NCBI GenBank assembly: GCA_964537035.1
Contig: CAZIAK010000039.1
Coordinates: forward strand, 1 to 49,600
Reading direction: 5' to 3'
From: CAZIAK01 sp964537035
GTDB taxonomy: Bacteria > Planctomycetota > B15-G4
Length of the DNA: 49,600 nucleotides
Shown: positions 8,104 to 16,684 of the stretch, piece after piece
Layout of the letters: each line of letters opens with the position of its first letter
Position numbering within the stretch: position 1 is the first letter of the stretch
Program-made: the position numbers and the translations under genes
The notes under the pieces: model-generated
What the model was told of the DNA's origin: nothing
The model's database searches: none
What the model saw: the letters and a program-made list of their open reading frames with translations, nothing else

Positions 8104-8424
8104 ATGCTGAAGCTCGCTTCTCTCTGTGTTCTCGCTTTGCTCTCCACCGGTTGCGCGATGATCATCTCTCCCGCCAACCAAGCCATGTCGGGCATCATTT
8201 ACTCGGACATGGTGTCGCCTGGGCATGCGTCAGGGGCCGACCTCGGCACCAAGTCGGGCACCTCGTTCGCTGAGAGCTACCTCGGCTGGGTAGCTCGTGG
8301 CGACGCTGGCATCCACGCGGCAGCGACCGGCGGCGGACTCTCGACTGTCAGCCACGTCGACTACAAGGCGTTCTCGGTTCTCGGCTTCTACGCCAAGCTC
8401 GAGACCTACGCGTACGGCAACTGA
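8104..8424 (+). CDS. TRL-like family lipoprotein
   Basis: This 106-residue protein starts with a lipoprotein signal ending in LSTGC, so Cys18 should be lipidated. The mature part matches the TRL-like family: LGTKSGTSFAESYLGWVARG, DAGIHAAATGGGLSTVSHVD and YKAFSVLGFYAKLETYAYG. Family members are small surface or periplasmic lipoproteins of unknown function; no enzyme motif is present. It is followed by a strong hairpin and then a second lipoprotein gene on the same strand, and it has its own candidate promoter. Length is normal for the family. Confidence 0.85.
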   Translation: MLKLASLCVLALLSTGCAMIISPANQAMSGIIYSDMVSPGHASGADLGTKSGTSFAESYLGWVARGDAGIHAAATGGGLSTVSHVDYKAFSVLGFYAKLETYAYGN

Positions 8425-8468
8425 TCGTTGCTGTCGAGGTCGTCGCGCACTGCGACGGCATCGTCGAT

Positions 8469-8531
8469 GGGCCGCGAAATCCGACAGGGTGTCACCGATC
8501 TCGCATCGGGAGCCCACGGGTTTCGCGGCCC
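8469..8531 (+). terminator. Strong structured hairpin between two lipoprotein genes
   Basis: GGGCCGCGAAATCC (8469-8482) pairs with GGGTTTCGCGGCCC (8518-8531) over 14 base pairs with one G-T pair. Inside is a second stem, CCGAT (8495-8499) and ATCGG (8505-8509), with a five-base loop, plus a short GGGT/GCCC helix between them. The downstream bases are mildly T-rich (TGTTTCTCT). It may be a terminator for the TRL gene, an attenuator or mRNA stabiliser between the two genes, or a small RNA. Confidence 0.5.
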
Positions 8532-8592
8532 TCACTGTTTCTCTGCCTGACTGCTCCCGATTCATCGCCCGCTTCACCATTGGAGGATCGTC

Positions 8593-9147
8593 ATGGGCCG
8601 CCTGTCCATCGCTGCACTGTTGCTCTGTGGTCTGACCGCCTGTGCCGTGTGGCCGCTCGGTGAAGCTGGCGTGCTCGAGGGTCGAGAGCTGCACCGGGGC
8701 GCTGCCGTCCTGGTCATGGCCGTGCCGGACATGAAGATCTCGGTCGACGAGTGGGTCGAGAACTCCGGCGCCGCGGTGGTGCGAGCCGCTCGCCGCCAGC
8801 TCGGCGGCGCGGGCTTCGATACCTTCGCCGACAGCGCCGACACCCTGCCAGAGGCCTACGCCTCGGCCCAGGATCTGGGCTGCCAGATGGTGGCTCAGTG
8901 CGAGATCATTGAATGGCTCGACAAGGGCTCAGACTGGGTCAAGGGGGGGGACAAGCTGGCGGTCTCCCTGAAGCTCTGGTCCGTGGCCGATGAGGGCCTG
9001 GTGGCCTGGGGCGCCAACGAGATCGTAGACGAGACCATGGTTTCAGGCATGGAGCCACCGCACCGCCTGGCCGAGGGCCTGCTGGCCACCATCGTCGAGC
9101 AGATGCTGGTGCCGGGTGCCGTCGCCCCGCCCTTCGAGGAGCGCTGA
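8593..9147 (+). CDS. Lipoprotein, DUF4823-like
   Basis: This is a 184-residue protein with a lipoprotein signal ending in LTAC (Cys17). A GGAGG sequence lies at 8582-8586, spaced six bases from the ATG. The mature part alternates strands and helices (AVLVMAVPDMKISVDEWVEN, then VRAARRQLGGAGFDTF, then LGCQMVAQCEIIEWLDKG, KLAVSLKLWSVADEGLVAWG and LAEGLLATIVEQML). This resembles the DUF4823 type of outer-membrane-associated lipoproteins, from memory of the fold pattern. No catalytic residues are recognisable. It sits between the TRL lipoprotein and a glycosyltransferase gene that begins 6 bases after its stop. Confidence 0.6.
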   Translation: MGRLSIAALLLCGLTACAVWPLGEAGVLEGRELHRGAAVLVMAVPDMKISVDEWVENSGAAVVRAARRQLGGAGFDTFADSADTLPEAYASAQDLGCQMVAQCEIIEWLDKGSDWVKGGDKLAVSLKLWSVADEGLVAWGANEIVDETMVSGMEPPHRLAEGLLATIVEQMLVPGAVAPPFEER

Positions 9148-9153
9148 GGGTCC

Positions 9154-10500
9154 ATGGCCCGGGGAACGCCGGGCTGGATCGCTCTGGCTGGCGCCCTGCT
9201 GGTCGTGGCTGGCGTGGGCAGGGGCTCTCCCTGGCTTGAGCTGGCTCGAGACCCTGCTGCTCAGCAGACCTCAGACTTCCAGATTCTCCATGCCGCCGGG
9301 CAGGGGCTGTCCGAGGGGCTCGATATTCACGACCCCACTGTGCTCGATCAGGTCGGGCAGAGGGTCGGACGCCCCGCGACCCCCTTCTGCGCGGCCTTGC
9401 CCGTGGTGGTGGGCGGCTTTGGGCTCTTCGGATCCGAGCTCGGCCCAGCCTACGACAGCTGGTTGATGGCCACGGTGCTGGCGGCCCTCGTCGCCGTGCT
9501 GGCCCTGTCCGCCTGCTTCGATCGGGCGGTTGGGCGCCCTCTGGCTCTGGCCCTCGCGCTGCTGGCCGTGGCCCTGCCCGCTTCGTTCTGGCACAGCCTG
9601 GCCATGAACAGCACGAACCTGGTGGCCCTGGCCGCCCTGTCCCTGGCCTGGTGGGCCGGGGAGCGGAGGCACCTCGCCATCGAGGGGCTGGCCCTGGCCG
9701 TGGCGATCGTGGCCAAGACATCCCCCGCGCTGGTGCTGGTCACCATGGTCATGGCCGGGCGGCTGGCGCCCGTGCTCTGGGCCTGCGGCTGGCTGGCCAC
9801 CACCACGGTCGCGTCGATCTTCTGGCTGGGCTGGGAGATCCACGAGAGCTGGCTGACCCGGGTGTTGCCCGTGCTGGGCTACTCGCCGGAGGTGGCCGCG
9901 GGGCGCTTCAACAACGCCATGCACGCCTGGAACCTGTCCCCCAACGGGCTGCTCACCAGGGCTGCCATGGGTCCGGGGTGGTGGCCTGCGGCGGGGGCCT
10001 GGCTGGTGACGGGCCTGGTGCTGTTGCAGCTCTGGAGCGCGGTGCGAGCGGCCCATCGTCGGGCGCGAGGTGCGGGCGGCGCGGGGCCCAGCAACCCGAG
10101 TGCCTCAGACGGCCTCTCGCCACCAGCCCACAGAGCGCCCTTGGGCCCGAGGCACCTCGACGTGGGCGGGCTCTACGGGCTCTCGGTGGCGGGGATGTTC
10201 TTGGTCTCCAGCGTGACCTGGCCTCACCACCTGGTGCTCGCCGCGCTGCCAGCGGTCTGGCTCATGCGAAACGCCCTGGGCGGGCGGGATGCCCTTGCTG
10301 GCCACACCGGTGCGCTGGTCTGCTCGCTCGTGGGCTGGTCGGTGCTGGCCTTGCCCCTCGGCCTGTTCGACCCGTCGAGCAGTCAGCCTGTGGACGTCCC
10401 GCTCAAGACCGGCGCCTGTCTCTTGCTCTTCGCAGGCATGGTCGCTCTCTTCGGCGCTGCTCCCGGAGACGAGCTGGCCAGCAACGAGAACGCACCGTGA
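9154..10500 (+). CDS. GT87-type integral membrane glycosyltransferase
   Basis: The 448-residue protein has about ten hydrophobic helices and a short C-terminal tail. After the first helix come DFQILHAAGQGL and DIHDP, the periplasmic loop typical of DUF2029/GT87 polyprenyl-phosphate-dependent mannosyltransferases. RFNNAMHAWNLSPNGLLTR and SVTWPHHLVLAALPAVWL are also typical of that family. Such enzymes add mannose or another sugar to lipids or glycans on the outer face of the cytoplasmic membrane. GAGGG precedes the ATG closely. The stop overlaps the start of the next gene (GTGA). Sugar and acceptor cannot be deduced. Confidence 0.7.
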   Translation: MARGTPGWIALAGALLVVAGVGRGSPWLELARDPAAQQTSDFQILHAAGQGLSEGLDIHDPTVLDQVGQRVGRPATPFCAALPVVVGGFGLFGSELGPAYDSWLMATVLAALVAVLALSACFDRAVGRPLALALALLAVALPASFWHSLAMNSTNLVALAALSLAWWAGERRHLAIEGLALAVAIVAKTSPALVLVTMVMAGRLAPVLWACGWLATTTVASIFWLGWEIHESWLTRVLPVLGYSPEVAAGRFNNAMHAWNLSPNGLLTRAAMGPGWWPAAGAWLVTGLVLLQLWSAVRAAHRRARGAGGAGPSNPSASDGLSPPAHRAPLGPRHLDVGGLYGLSVAGMFLVSSVTWPHHLVLAALPAVWLMRNALGGRDALAGHTGALVCSLVGWSVLALPLGLFDPSSSQPVDVPLKTGACLLLFAGMVALFGAAPGDELASNENAP

Positions 10501-11579
10501 CACGCCTCGACGCCGATGGACTGCAGCCGCTCGTGCGTACCTTTCATGAGGACATCCGCCAGCGGGTGGGGGCGCTGCTCACCGAGGCTCGACTCGCGGG
10601 CCGGCCCGAGCTGGCCAGTCGTCCCGGCGAGTGGGGCGCGGGCGATCTGGGTTACGCGCTGGACGAGGTCGCCGAGCAGGCCATCGCCGACTTTGGCCAG
10701 GCCCTGGGCGAGCACGGCCCCGCGGTGGTGGTGGCCGAGGGCCCGGGGGAGCGTCGCTACGGCCCGGCGTTTGGCGCAGCCGGGGTGGCCGACACGGCGG
10801 GCAGAGCAGGCGCCGCGAGCATGTCCAGCGACGAAGGGGGCGCGGCTCACGATGACTCCGCCGTGCTGGCTCTGGTCGATCCTGTCGATGGCACCCGTCC
10901 GCTCATGCAGGAGCTGCGTTCGGCCTGGGTGCTCACCGGGCTCGCTCCAGATCGCGGCGCAGCGACGCGCTTGTCAGACGTCGAGATCGCGGTGCAGACC
11001 GAGCTGCCCTTGAGCACCGCCGCCGTCTATCACGTGCTCACCGCTCGCCGGGGACAAGGCGCCACCATCGCTCGACACGACGTTCGCAGCGGCGAGTGCC
11101 TGTCATCCCAGACGTTGCGCGTGGCTGAGCAGCAGCCCCTGGACAACGGCACCTTCTCGTTTGCCCGCTACCTGCCCGTCGAGCGCACCCTGGTGGCCGA
11201 CCTGGAGCGGCGCTTTCTTGAGCAGGCCATCGCCACCCACGAGCTCAACCCCCGGCTGATCTACGACGACCAGTACCTTTGCAGCGCAGGCCAGCTGTTC
11301 CTGGTGACCACGGGGCGCTATCGCATGCTGGCGGACCTGCGGGCCTGGCTCGGCGCGCGGCACGGCCTGGCCAACTTCACCGCCAAGCCCTACGACCTCT
11401 CGGCCCTGCTGATCTACCAGGAGGCGGGGGTGCGCGTGCTCGATGCCAGGGGTGAGCCTCTCGACGCGCCTTGTGACACAGAGAGCCCCCTCGACGTGGT
11501 GGCCTTCGGCAATGACACGCTGTGGCAGGCCTACTGGGGGTTGTTGCAGGGCGTGATGGGGTCAGCTCCCGGGGCGTAG
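10497..11579 (+). CDS. Inositol monophosphatase/FBPase-superfamily protein
   Basis: This gene starts at the GTG overlapping the preceding stop. The 360-residue product carries the metal-binding signature DPVDGTRPLM, closely matching the DPxDGT motif of the lithium-sensitive phosphatase superfamily. A likely upstream acidic segment is VVVAEGPGERR, where classical members have a Glu ligand. Family members dephosphorylate sugar or inositol phosphates, or PAP. The middle region (VYHVLTARRGQGATIARHD, then FSFARYLPVERTLVADL) is longer than in a typical 260-residue IMPase, so this is a divergent branch. Coupling to a membrane glycosyltransferase suggests a role in sugar-phosphate supply, which is inference only. 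Confidence 0.65.
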   Translation: MTRLDADGLQPLVRTFHEDIRQRVGALLTEARLAGRPELASRPGEWGAGDLGYALDEVAEQAIADFGQALGEHGPAVVVAEGPGERRYGPAFGAAGVADTAGRAGAASMSSDEGGAAHDDSAVLALVDPVDGTRPLMQELRSAWVLTGLAPDRGAATRLSDVEIAVQTELPLSTAAVYHVLTARRGQGATIARHDVRSGECLSSQTLRVAEQQPLDNGTFSFARYLPVERTLVADLERRFLEQAIATHELNPRLIYDDQYLCSAGQLFLVTTGRYRMLADLRAWLGARHGLANFTAKPYDLSALLIYQEAGVRVLDARGEPLDAPCDTESPLDVVAFGNDTLWQAYWGLLQGVMGSAPGA

Positions 11580-11623
11580 CTGCAAGCGGTGATGAGGTCA
11601 GGGTCCCAGGCCTGGTTGCTCGC

Positions 11624-11664
11624 CTTCATCGTTTCTTCATGGGCTCTTCACCGTCTGTTCGCGG
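11624..11664 (+). promoter_or_regulatory. Pho box: four 11-base-spaced direct repeats
   Basis: CTTCATC, CTTCATG, CTTCACC and GTTCGCG begin at 11624, 11635, 11646 and 11657, exactly 11 bases apart, about 50-90 bases before the pstS start. Direct repeats of a TTCA-type heptamer every 11 bases are the known layout of PhoB/PhoP binding sites. Position ahead of the phosphate operon makes this a likely phosphate-starvation control site. Confidence 0.75.
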
Positions 11665-11711
11665 GGGAGGAACAGGCTCTGTGCCTCTCTCAACGACATG
11701 AGGAACATCCC

Positions 11712-12674
11712 GTGATCCGACCCATCAGCCCGTTCTCCCTGCTGGCAGCCTTTGCACTCGGTGCCGCGTTGACCGCCTGTGGCGGCAACGATGACGCCTC
11801 CGCCAACAGCTCCACTCTTCAAGGGACCGTCTTGATCGATGGTTCCTCGACCGTGTTTCCCATCACCGAAGCGGTCGCCGAAGAGTTTGGCCATCTGCAC
11901 CCCCGGGTGCGAGTGACCGTGGGTGTTTCGGGAACAGGCGGCGGCATGAAGAAGTTCTCGAAGGGTGAGACGGCGGTCTCCGGGGCGTCTCGTCCCATCA
12001 AGCAGAAGGAGATCAACGCCTGTGCCGAGGGCAACGTGGAGTTCATCGAGTTGCCCGTGGCCTACGACGGCCTGGCCGTGGTGGTGAACTCCAAGAACGA
12101 CTTCGTGAAGAGCATGACGATCGACGAGCTGTCCGCCATGTGGAAGGCGGGTTCGACGGCCACGACCTGGCAGGACATCCGCGGCGACTGGCCCGACCGG
12201 CCGTTCCGCCTCTACGCACCTGGACAAGACTCGGGCACGTTTGACTACTTCACCGAGACGGTGAACGGCAAGAGCGGCGACTGCCGTCCGGACGCGACCT
12301 TCTCGGAGGATGACAACGTGCTCGTCCGCGGCGTGGCTGGCGACCTCGACGGCATCGGCTTCTTCGGCTTCGCCTACTACCACGAGAACCAGGACCTGCT
12401 GAACCTGGTGGGAGTGGACGGCGGCAAGGGCGCCATCACGCCCAGCCTGACCACCATCGAAGACGGCACCTATGCCCCGTTGTCCCGCCCCCTGTTCATC
12501 TACGTGTCGACGGCACAGGCAGAGCGCGAGGAGGTGGATCAGTTCGTGAACTTCTACCTGGGTGAAGGCCGCAAGCTGGCGCAGGAGGTCGGCTATGTGC
12601 CCTTGCCGACCGCCGCAGCTGAGGCTGCCCATCGCCGCTACGAGGACCGCCAGACCGGTTCGAATCAGCACTGA
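11712..12674 (+). CDS. pstS: Phosphate ABC transporter substrate-binding lipoprotein
   Basis: The GTG at 11712 is chosen because GAGGA lies just upstream and the product then begins with a lipoprotein signal ending in LTAC. An earlier in-frame ATG at 11589 would run through the Pho box. The 320-residue protein has the PstS phosphate-binding elements: IDGSSTVFPITEAVAEEF, GVSGTGGGMKKFSKGE, SGASRPIK, and the later PGQDSGTFDYF with the SGTFDYF hinge. It captures inorganic phosphate in the periplasm and passes it to PstCA. It heads a complete pst-phoU operon; pstC begins 14 bases after its stop. Confidence 0.95.
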   Translation: MIRPISPFSLLAAFALGAALTACGGNDDASANSSTLQGTVLIDGSSTVFPITEAVAEEFGHLHPRVRVTVGVSGTGGGMKKFSKGETAVSGASRPIKQKEINACAEGNVEFIELPVAYDGLAVVVNSKNDFVKSMTIDELSAMWKAGSTATTWQDIRGDWPDRPFRLYAPGQDSGTFDYFTETVNGKSGDCRPDATFSEDDNVLVRGVAGDLDGIGFFGFAYYHENQDLLNLVGVDGGKGAITPSLTTIEDGTYAPLSRPLFIYVSTAQAEREEVDQFVNFYLGEGRKLAQEVGYVPLPTAAAEAAHRRYEDRQTGSNQH

Positions 12675-12688
12675 TCGAGGTGGGCTTT

Positions 12689-13648
12689 GTGACCGGACCA
12701 GGGGCCAAGTCAACGCCGCTTCAGCTCGGGGCGCCGCGCATCTCGGCGGACCAGCTGTCCAAGCGAGCGGGTCGGCACATCAAGGAGCGGGCCATCGGGC
12801 TCTCTCTGTTGGCTTGTGCCCTGGTGTCGGTGTTGGTCAGCGTGGGCATCGTCACGGTGTTGCTTGCAGAGGCCTTGCCGTTCTTCGAGGCGGTGGACCT
12901 CAGCGACTTCCTGACCGGTGAAGTCTGGACGCCGCTGCTGGAGCCTCGTCACTTCGGGGTGCTGCCCCTGGTGGGAGGCACTCTGCTGGTGGCTGTCATC
13001 GCGGCGCTGTTGGCCGTGCCCGTGGGCAGTCTTGCGGCGCTCTACCTCGCCGAGTATGCGTCGCCCCGAGTACGCAAGTGGCTCAAGCCCACCCTGGAGA
13101 TCCTGGCTGGCGTGCCCACCGTGGTGTACGGCACGTTCGCCCTGGCGGTGGTGACGCCCGTGTTGCAGGCGCTGCTGCCGGACGTGCGCGTGTTCAACGG
13201 GCTGTCTGCAGGCCTCGTGGTGGGCATCATGATCTTGCCCATGGTGGCGTCCCTGTCTGACGACGCGTTGCGAGCGGTGCCTCGGGGCCTGCGCGACGGG
13301 GGCTACGCCGTGGGTGCGACACGGCGCGAAATCTCCGTAGGCATCGTCTACCCGGCGGCGTTCTCAGGGGTGCTGTCGAGCTACCTGCTGGCCATCAGCC
13401 GGGCCATCGGCGAGACCATGATCGTGGCCATGGCCGCAGGGTCCACGCCGCGCTTGACGCTCAACCCACTCGACTCCATCCAGACCATGACCGGCTACAT
13501 CGTGCAGGTCAGCCTGGGCGACACGCCGGCGGGCTCCATCGAGTACCAGTCGATCTTCGCCGTGGGGTTGGCCCTGTTCGTGATGACCTTGGTGATGAAC
13601 CTGCTGTCCCAGCGGGTGAAGCGTCGGTTCAGGGAGGCCTACTCTTGA
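12689..13648 (+). CDS. pstC: Phosphate ABC transporter permease PstC
   Basis: The 319-residue product has six membrane helices and the permease coupling loop: DDALRAVPRGLRDGGYAVGA, then SRAIGETMIVAMAAG and the C-terminal NLLSQRVKRRFREAY. The GTG at 12689 is preferred because GAGGTGG at 12677-12683 is well placed for it. The GTG at 12680 lies inside that ribosome-binding site. It forms the membrane channel with PstA. An N-terminal cytoplasmic stretch of about 25 residues precedes the first helix. Its stop overlaps the pstA start codon. Confidence 0.93.
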   Translation: MTGPGAKSTPLQLGAPRISADQLSKRAGRHIKERAIGLSLLACALVSVLVSVGIVTVLLAEALPFFEAVDLSDFLTGEVWTPLLEPRHFGVLPLVGGTLLVAVIAALLAVPVGSLAALYLAEYASPRVRKWLKPTLEILAGVPTVVYGTFALAVVTPVLQALLPDVRVFNGLSAGLVVGIMILPMVASLSDDALRAVPRGLRDGGYAVGATRREISVGIVYPAAFSGVLSSYLLAISRAIGETMIVAMAAGSTPRLTLNPLDSIQTMTGYIVQVSLGDTPAGSIEYQSIFAVGLALFVMTLVMNLLSQRVKRRFREAYS

Positions 13649-14574
13649 GCGCCGAGCAAAGCCCTTCGCAGGCTGCTGCGTTCACCGCTGATTCGGCCCG
13701 GCGTCACCGCAAGGACCGCTTCTTTCGTCGCCTGGCGCGGTGCGCCACGTGGTTCGGTGTGATCATGCTCGCGGTCTTGATCGGCGGCATTCTGAGGGAC
13801 GGCGCGGGCAGCCTGTCGTTTGGGTTCCTCGACTCGTTCCCGTCACGGAAGCCCGCCATCGCTGGCTTCAAGGCGGCGATCTGGGGCAGCCTCTGGGCCG
13901 TTTCCTTTACTGCACTGTTCAGCATGCCCGTGGGCATCGGGGCGGCGGTGTACCTGGAAGAGTACGCCTCGAAGGGTCGGCTGGTCGGTTTTCTCGAATT
14001 GCTCATCGCCAACCTGGCCGGGGTGCCGAGCATCCTCTACGGCATGTTGGGGCTGATCGCCTTCGTGCGCGTGTTCGGCATGGAAGAGGCGAGCTTCATG
14101 GGCCTCTCCCTGCCGTTCGGCCGCTCGGTGATCGCCGGGTCGCTCACCCTGACCTTGTTGATCTTGCCGGTGATCATCATCTCGACCCGCGAGGCCCTGC
14201 GGGCGGTGCCGTCGTCGCTGCGTCAGGCGGCCTACGGTCTGGGCGCGACGAAATGGCAGTGCGTGCGTCATCATGTGCTGCCAGCCGCGATGCCGGGCAT
14301 GCTCACGGGTGTGGTGCTGGCCCTGTCCCGGGCCCTCGGTGAGACCGCGCCCCTGATCATGATCGGGGCCCTGACCTACGTGGCCTTCATCCCCGAGACG
14401 CCTTACGACCCCTTCACCGCGATGCCGATCCAGATCTTCAACTGGGCGTCCCGCCCCCAGGCAGAGTTTCACCACCTGGCAGCGAGCGGTTGCATCGTGT
14501 TGCTGGTGGTCTTGCTGGGCATGAACGGGCTTGCTGTATGGTTGCGCAACCGCGCCGAGTCTAGAATGCCATGA
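13645..14574 (+). CDS. pstA: Phosphate ABC transporter permease PstA
   Basis: This gene uses a TTG start overlapping the pstC stop (TTGA). No in-frame ATG occurs before the first membrane helix. The 309-residue product has six helices, YLEEYASKGRLVGFLELLIA, GVPSILYGMLGL, the coupling loop TREALRAVPSSLRQAAYGLG, ALGETAPLIMIGA and the PstA-type IFNWASRPQAEFHHLAA near the end. Those last two stretches distinguish PstA from PstC. It pairs with PstC in the inner membrane for phosphate import. The stop overlaps the ATG of pstB, so the four genes are tightly coupled. Confidence 0.93.
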   Translation: MSAEQSPSQAAAFTADSARRHRKDRFFRRLARCATWFGVIMLAVLIGGILRDGAGSLSFGFLDSFPSRKPAIAGFKAAIWGSLWAVSFTALFSMPVGIGAAVYLEEYASKGRLVGFLELLIANLAGVPSILYGMLGLIAFVRVFGMEEASFMGLSLPFGRSVIAGSLTLTLLILPVIIISTREALRAVPSSLRQAAYGLGATKWQCVRHHVLPAAMPGMLTGVVLALSRALGETAPLIMIGALTYVAFIPETPYDPFTAMPIQIFNWASRPQAEFHHLAASGCIVLLVVLLGMNGLAVWLRNRAESRMP

Positions 14575-15452
14575 AACTGGAGACCCTGGTGAGCAGCAGC
14601 GCGACGGACACATTGGAGCCTGATCGTGAACCCGTCGACCCCCCGGCTCGCGTGCCGGTCGTGAAGGCCGTCGCCGAAGAGGCCGTGAGCGGTAGCGCTC
14701 CGCTGGAGACCGTGCTCTCGGCGCGCGGAGCGACGATCAGCTACTCGGGCGTGCCTGCTGTTCGTGGCGTCGACCTGGAGATCGAGCGCGGAGCGATCAC
14801 GGCGATCATCGGTCCGTCGGGCTGCGGAAAGAGCACCCTGTTGCGCTCGTTCAACCGCATGAACGACTTCATCGACGGCGCGTCGGCCTCGGGTCAGATC
14901 CTGTTCGAAGGACACGACGTGAACGCGGCCGACCTCGACCCGGTCGAGCTGCGGCGACGGATCGGCATGGTCTTTCAGCGGCCCAATCCGTTCCCGAAGA
15001 CCATCTTCGAGAACGTGGCCTGGGGGCCCCGCATGGCTGGCTACACCGGCGACATGGCTGATCTGGTCGAGCGCAGCCTCTCTGATGCGGCCCTGTGGGA
15101 CGAAGTGAAGGACAAGCTGAAGAACCCCGGACACTCGCTCTCGGGCGGACAGCAGCAGCGTCTCTGCATCGCCAGGGCCCTGGCCATGTCCCCCGAAGTG
15201 CTGCTCATGGATGAGCCTTGCTCGGCTCTCGACCCCATCGCCACGGGGCGCATCGAAGAGCTCATCGAGTCGCTGACGCCTCGGTACACCGTGGTCATCG
15301 TGACCCACAACATGCAGCAGGCCTCCCGTCTCTCGGACATCACCGTGTTCATGTACCAGGGTGAGCTGATCGAAGTGGGACCGACCGAGCGCATCTTCAC
15401 CAACCCCGAGCGCCAGCAGACCGAAGACTACGTCACCGGCCGCTTCGGCTGA
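14571..15452 (+). CDS. pstB: Phosphate ABC transporter ATP-binding protein
   Basis: The 293-residue ATPase overlaps pstA by ATGA. It has Walker A GPSGCGKST, the PstB-specific LLRSFNRMND, Q-loop VFQRPNPFPKTIFENVAWG, signature LSGGQQQRLCIARALA, Walker B VLLMDEPCSALDP and switch histidine VTHNMQQA. It powers phosphate import on the cytoplasmic face. An N-terminal extension of about 45 residues, rich in Ser, Pro and acidic residues, precedes the first beta-strand; most PstB proteins have about 10. A start further in is possible, but the ATGA overlap and lack of a better start favour this one. Confidence 0.94.
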   Translation: MKLETLVSSSATDTLEPDREPVDPPARVPVVKAVAEEAVSGSAPLETVLSARGATISYSGVPAVRGVDLEIERGAITAIIGPSGCGKSTLLRSFNRMNDFIDGASASGQILFEGHDVNAADLDPVELRRRIGMVFQRPNPFPKTIFENVAWGPRMAGYTGDMADLVERSLSDAALWDEVKDKLKNPGHSLSGGQQQRLCIARALAMSPEVLLMDEPCSALDPIATGRIEELIESLTPRYTVVIVTHNMQQASRLSDITVFMYQGELIEVGPTERIFTNPERQQTEDYVTGRFG

Positions 15453-15469
15453 CCAACCAAGGACTCTTG

Positions 15470-16135
15470 ATGACGACTCACTTGCAAAGAGACCTGGCCG
15501 AGCTGAGCCAGGAAATCCTGGCCATGGGCAGCGCGGTGGGGGCCGCATTGGAGCGGGCAAGCGATGCTTTGGTGAGCCGCCGCGTCGATGTGGCACGGGA
15601 GGTCCTCGCCGGTGACGCCCGGATCGACGCCAGAGAGCTGGAGATCGACGACGACTGCCTGAAGATCTTGGCCCTGCACCAGCCGGTGGCCGGTGATCTG
15701 CGTCAGGTCACGGCTGCCATGAAGATCAACAATGACCTGGAGCGCATCGGAGATCTGGCGGTGAACATCGCCGAGCGGGCCCTGGACCTCGCTGGCCGGC
15801 AGCCCTTGAACCATGAGCTGCACTTCGAGCAGATGACGAGCGCCGCGGGTTGGATGTTGAGCGGAGCCCTCAAGTCCTTGGTGGAAAACGACGTCTCGCT
15901 CGCGCGAGAGGTCTGCGCCCGGGACGACGAGGTGGATGACCTCAACCGCCTGCACTTCGATTCGCTCGTCGTTCACATGGAGACTCACCCGCAAGACGCG
16001 GCCGTGTGCCTCGACTACCTCACCTCGTCACTTCACCTGGAGCGGGTGGCAGACCTGGCCACGAACATCGCCCAGGACGTGATCTTCCTGGTCGATGCTC
16101 TCGACGTGCGTCACCAGCACCTGTCCCAGCCTTAA
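15470..16135 (+). CDS. phoU: Phosphate signalling protein PhoU
   Basis: AAGGA sits six to seven bases upstream of the ATG at 15470. The TTG three bases earlier is less likely. The 221-residue all-helical product has the two repeated PhoU bundles, each with the metal-binding pattern: MKINNDLERIGDLAVNIAER in the first and LTSSLHLERVADLATNIAQD in the second. PhoU links the Pst transporter to the PhoR histidine kinase and represses the Pho response when phosphate is ample. It ends the operon and meets the minus-strand GNAT gene tail to tail with a four-base overlap. No phoB or phoR is visible in the window. Confidence 0.93.
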   Translation: MTTHLQRDLAELSQEILAMGSAVGAALERASDALVSRRVDVAREVLAGDARIDARELEIDDDCLKILALHQPVAGDLRQVTAAMKINNDLERIGDLAVNIAERALDLAGRQPLNHELHFEQMTSAAGWMLSGALKSLVENDVSLAREVCARDDEVDDLNRLHFDSLVVHMETHPQDAAVCLDYLTSSLHLERVADLATNIAQDVIFLVDALDVRHQHLSQP

Positions 16136-16677
16136 CAGCCCTGGCAGCTGTTGTCGAAACGGAAGGCGACCTTTCGTCCCCAGGTGTGATCGACGGTGCT
16201 CTCCGAGTGTCGATCCGGCGCGTAACGGCTGACCACCTTGCGCCAGAAGGCGATGGCTCGGGCATGGCCGGGGTAGGTCACGACCTCCCACTGGCCGCGG
16301 TGGTTGTCGAAGCCTGCGCAGGCCGCCCGCTCGCCGACGCCCTGACCTCGGTAGGCATGGGCGATGAAGAACTCATGGACCACGAAGTCTGCGTCGATCC
16401 CCTCAGGAAGACGAGCGCGAGCAGCGATCAGATGAAAACCAGCGGGCTGCCCGTCGACGAGAACGAGGTAGGGAAAGAGCGCCGAGGGCTCTCGCCACCA
16501 TGGATTCTGGCCCTCGCCTTGCAGCGCCAGCGTGGTGACCCGTTGATCGTCACTCAGGACGCCGTGGCTGTTGGGAGGGACTCTCTCGAACTCCGAGACC
16601 TCGTGGGCGTAGAGCGGCCAGAGGTTCTTGATGATCTGGCTGTCACCGGCGCTTGAGAGCTTGAGTTCGACGTTCAC
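16132..16677 (-). CDS. GNAT family acetyltransferase
   Basis: The 181-residue product, starting with GTG, shows the GNAT core: beta-strand LFPYLVLVDGQPAGFHLIAA, then motif A with EFFIAHAYRGQGVGERAACA, whose R-G-Q-G-V-G loop grips the CoA pyrophosphate. VVTYPGHARAIAFWRKVVSR follows as the motif B region. The acceptor is unknown. It is the last of a run of minus-strand genes (membrane protein, methyltransferase, rhodanese, small membrane protein), seven bases after the small gene's stop, so they may be co-transcribed. Its stop overlaps that of phoU. Confidence 0.82.
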   Translation of the reverse strand: MNVELKLSSAGDSQIIKNLWPLYAHEVSEFERVPPNSHGVLSDDQRVTTLALQGEGQNPWWREPSALFPYLVLVDGQPAGFHLIAARARLPEGIDADFVVHEFFIAHAYRGQGVGERAACAGFDNHRGQWEVVTYPGHARAIAFWRKVVSRYAPDRHSESTVDHTWGRKVAFRFDNSCQGC

Positions 16678-16684
16678 GGGAGCG

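Noticed and set aside
12655..12666. GGTTCGAATC resembling a tRNA T-arm
   Set aside because: It lies inside the end of pstS and no matching acceptor, D or anticodon stems surround it.
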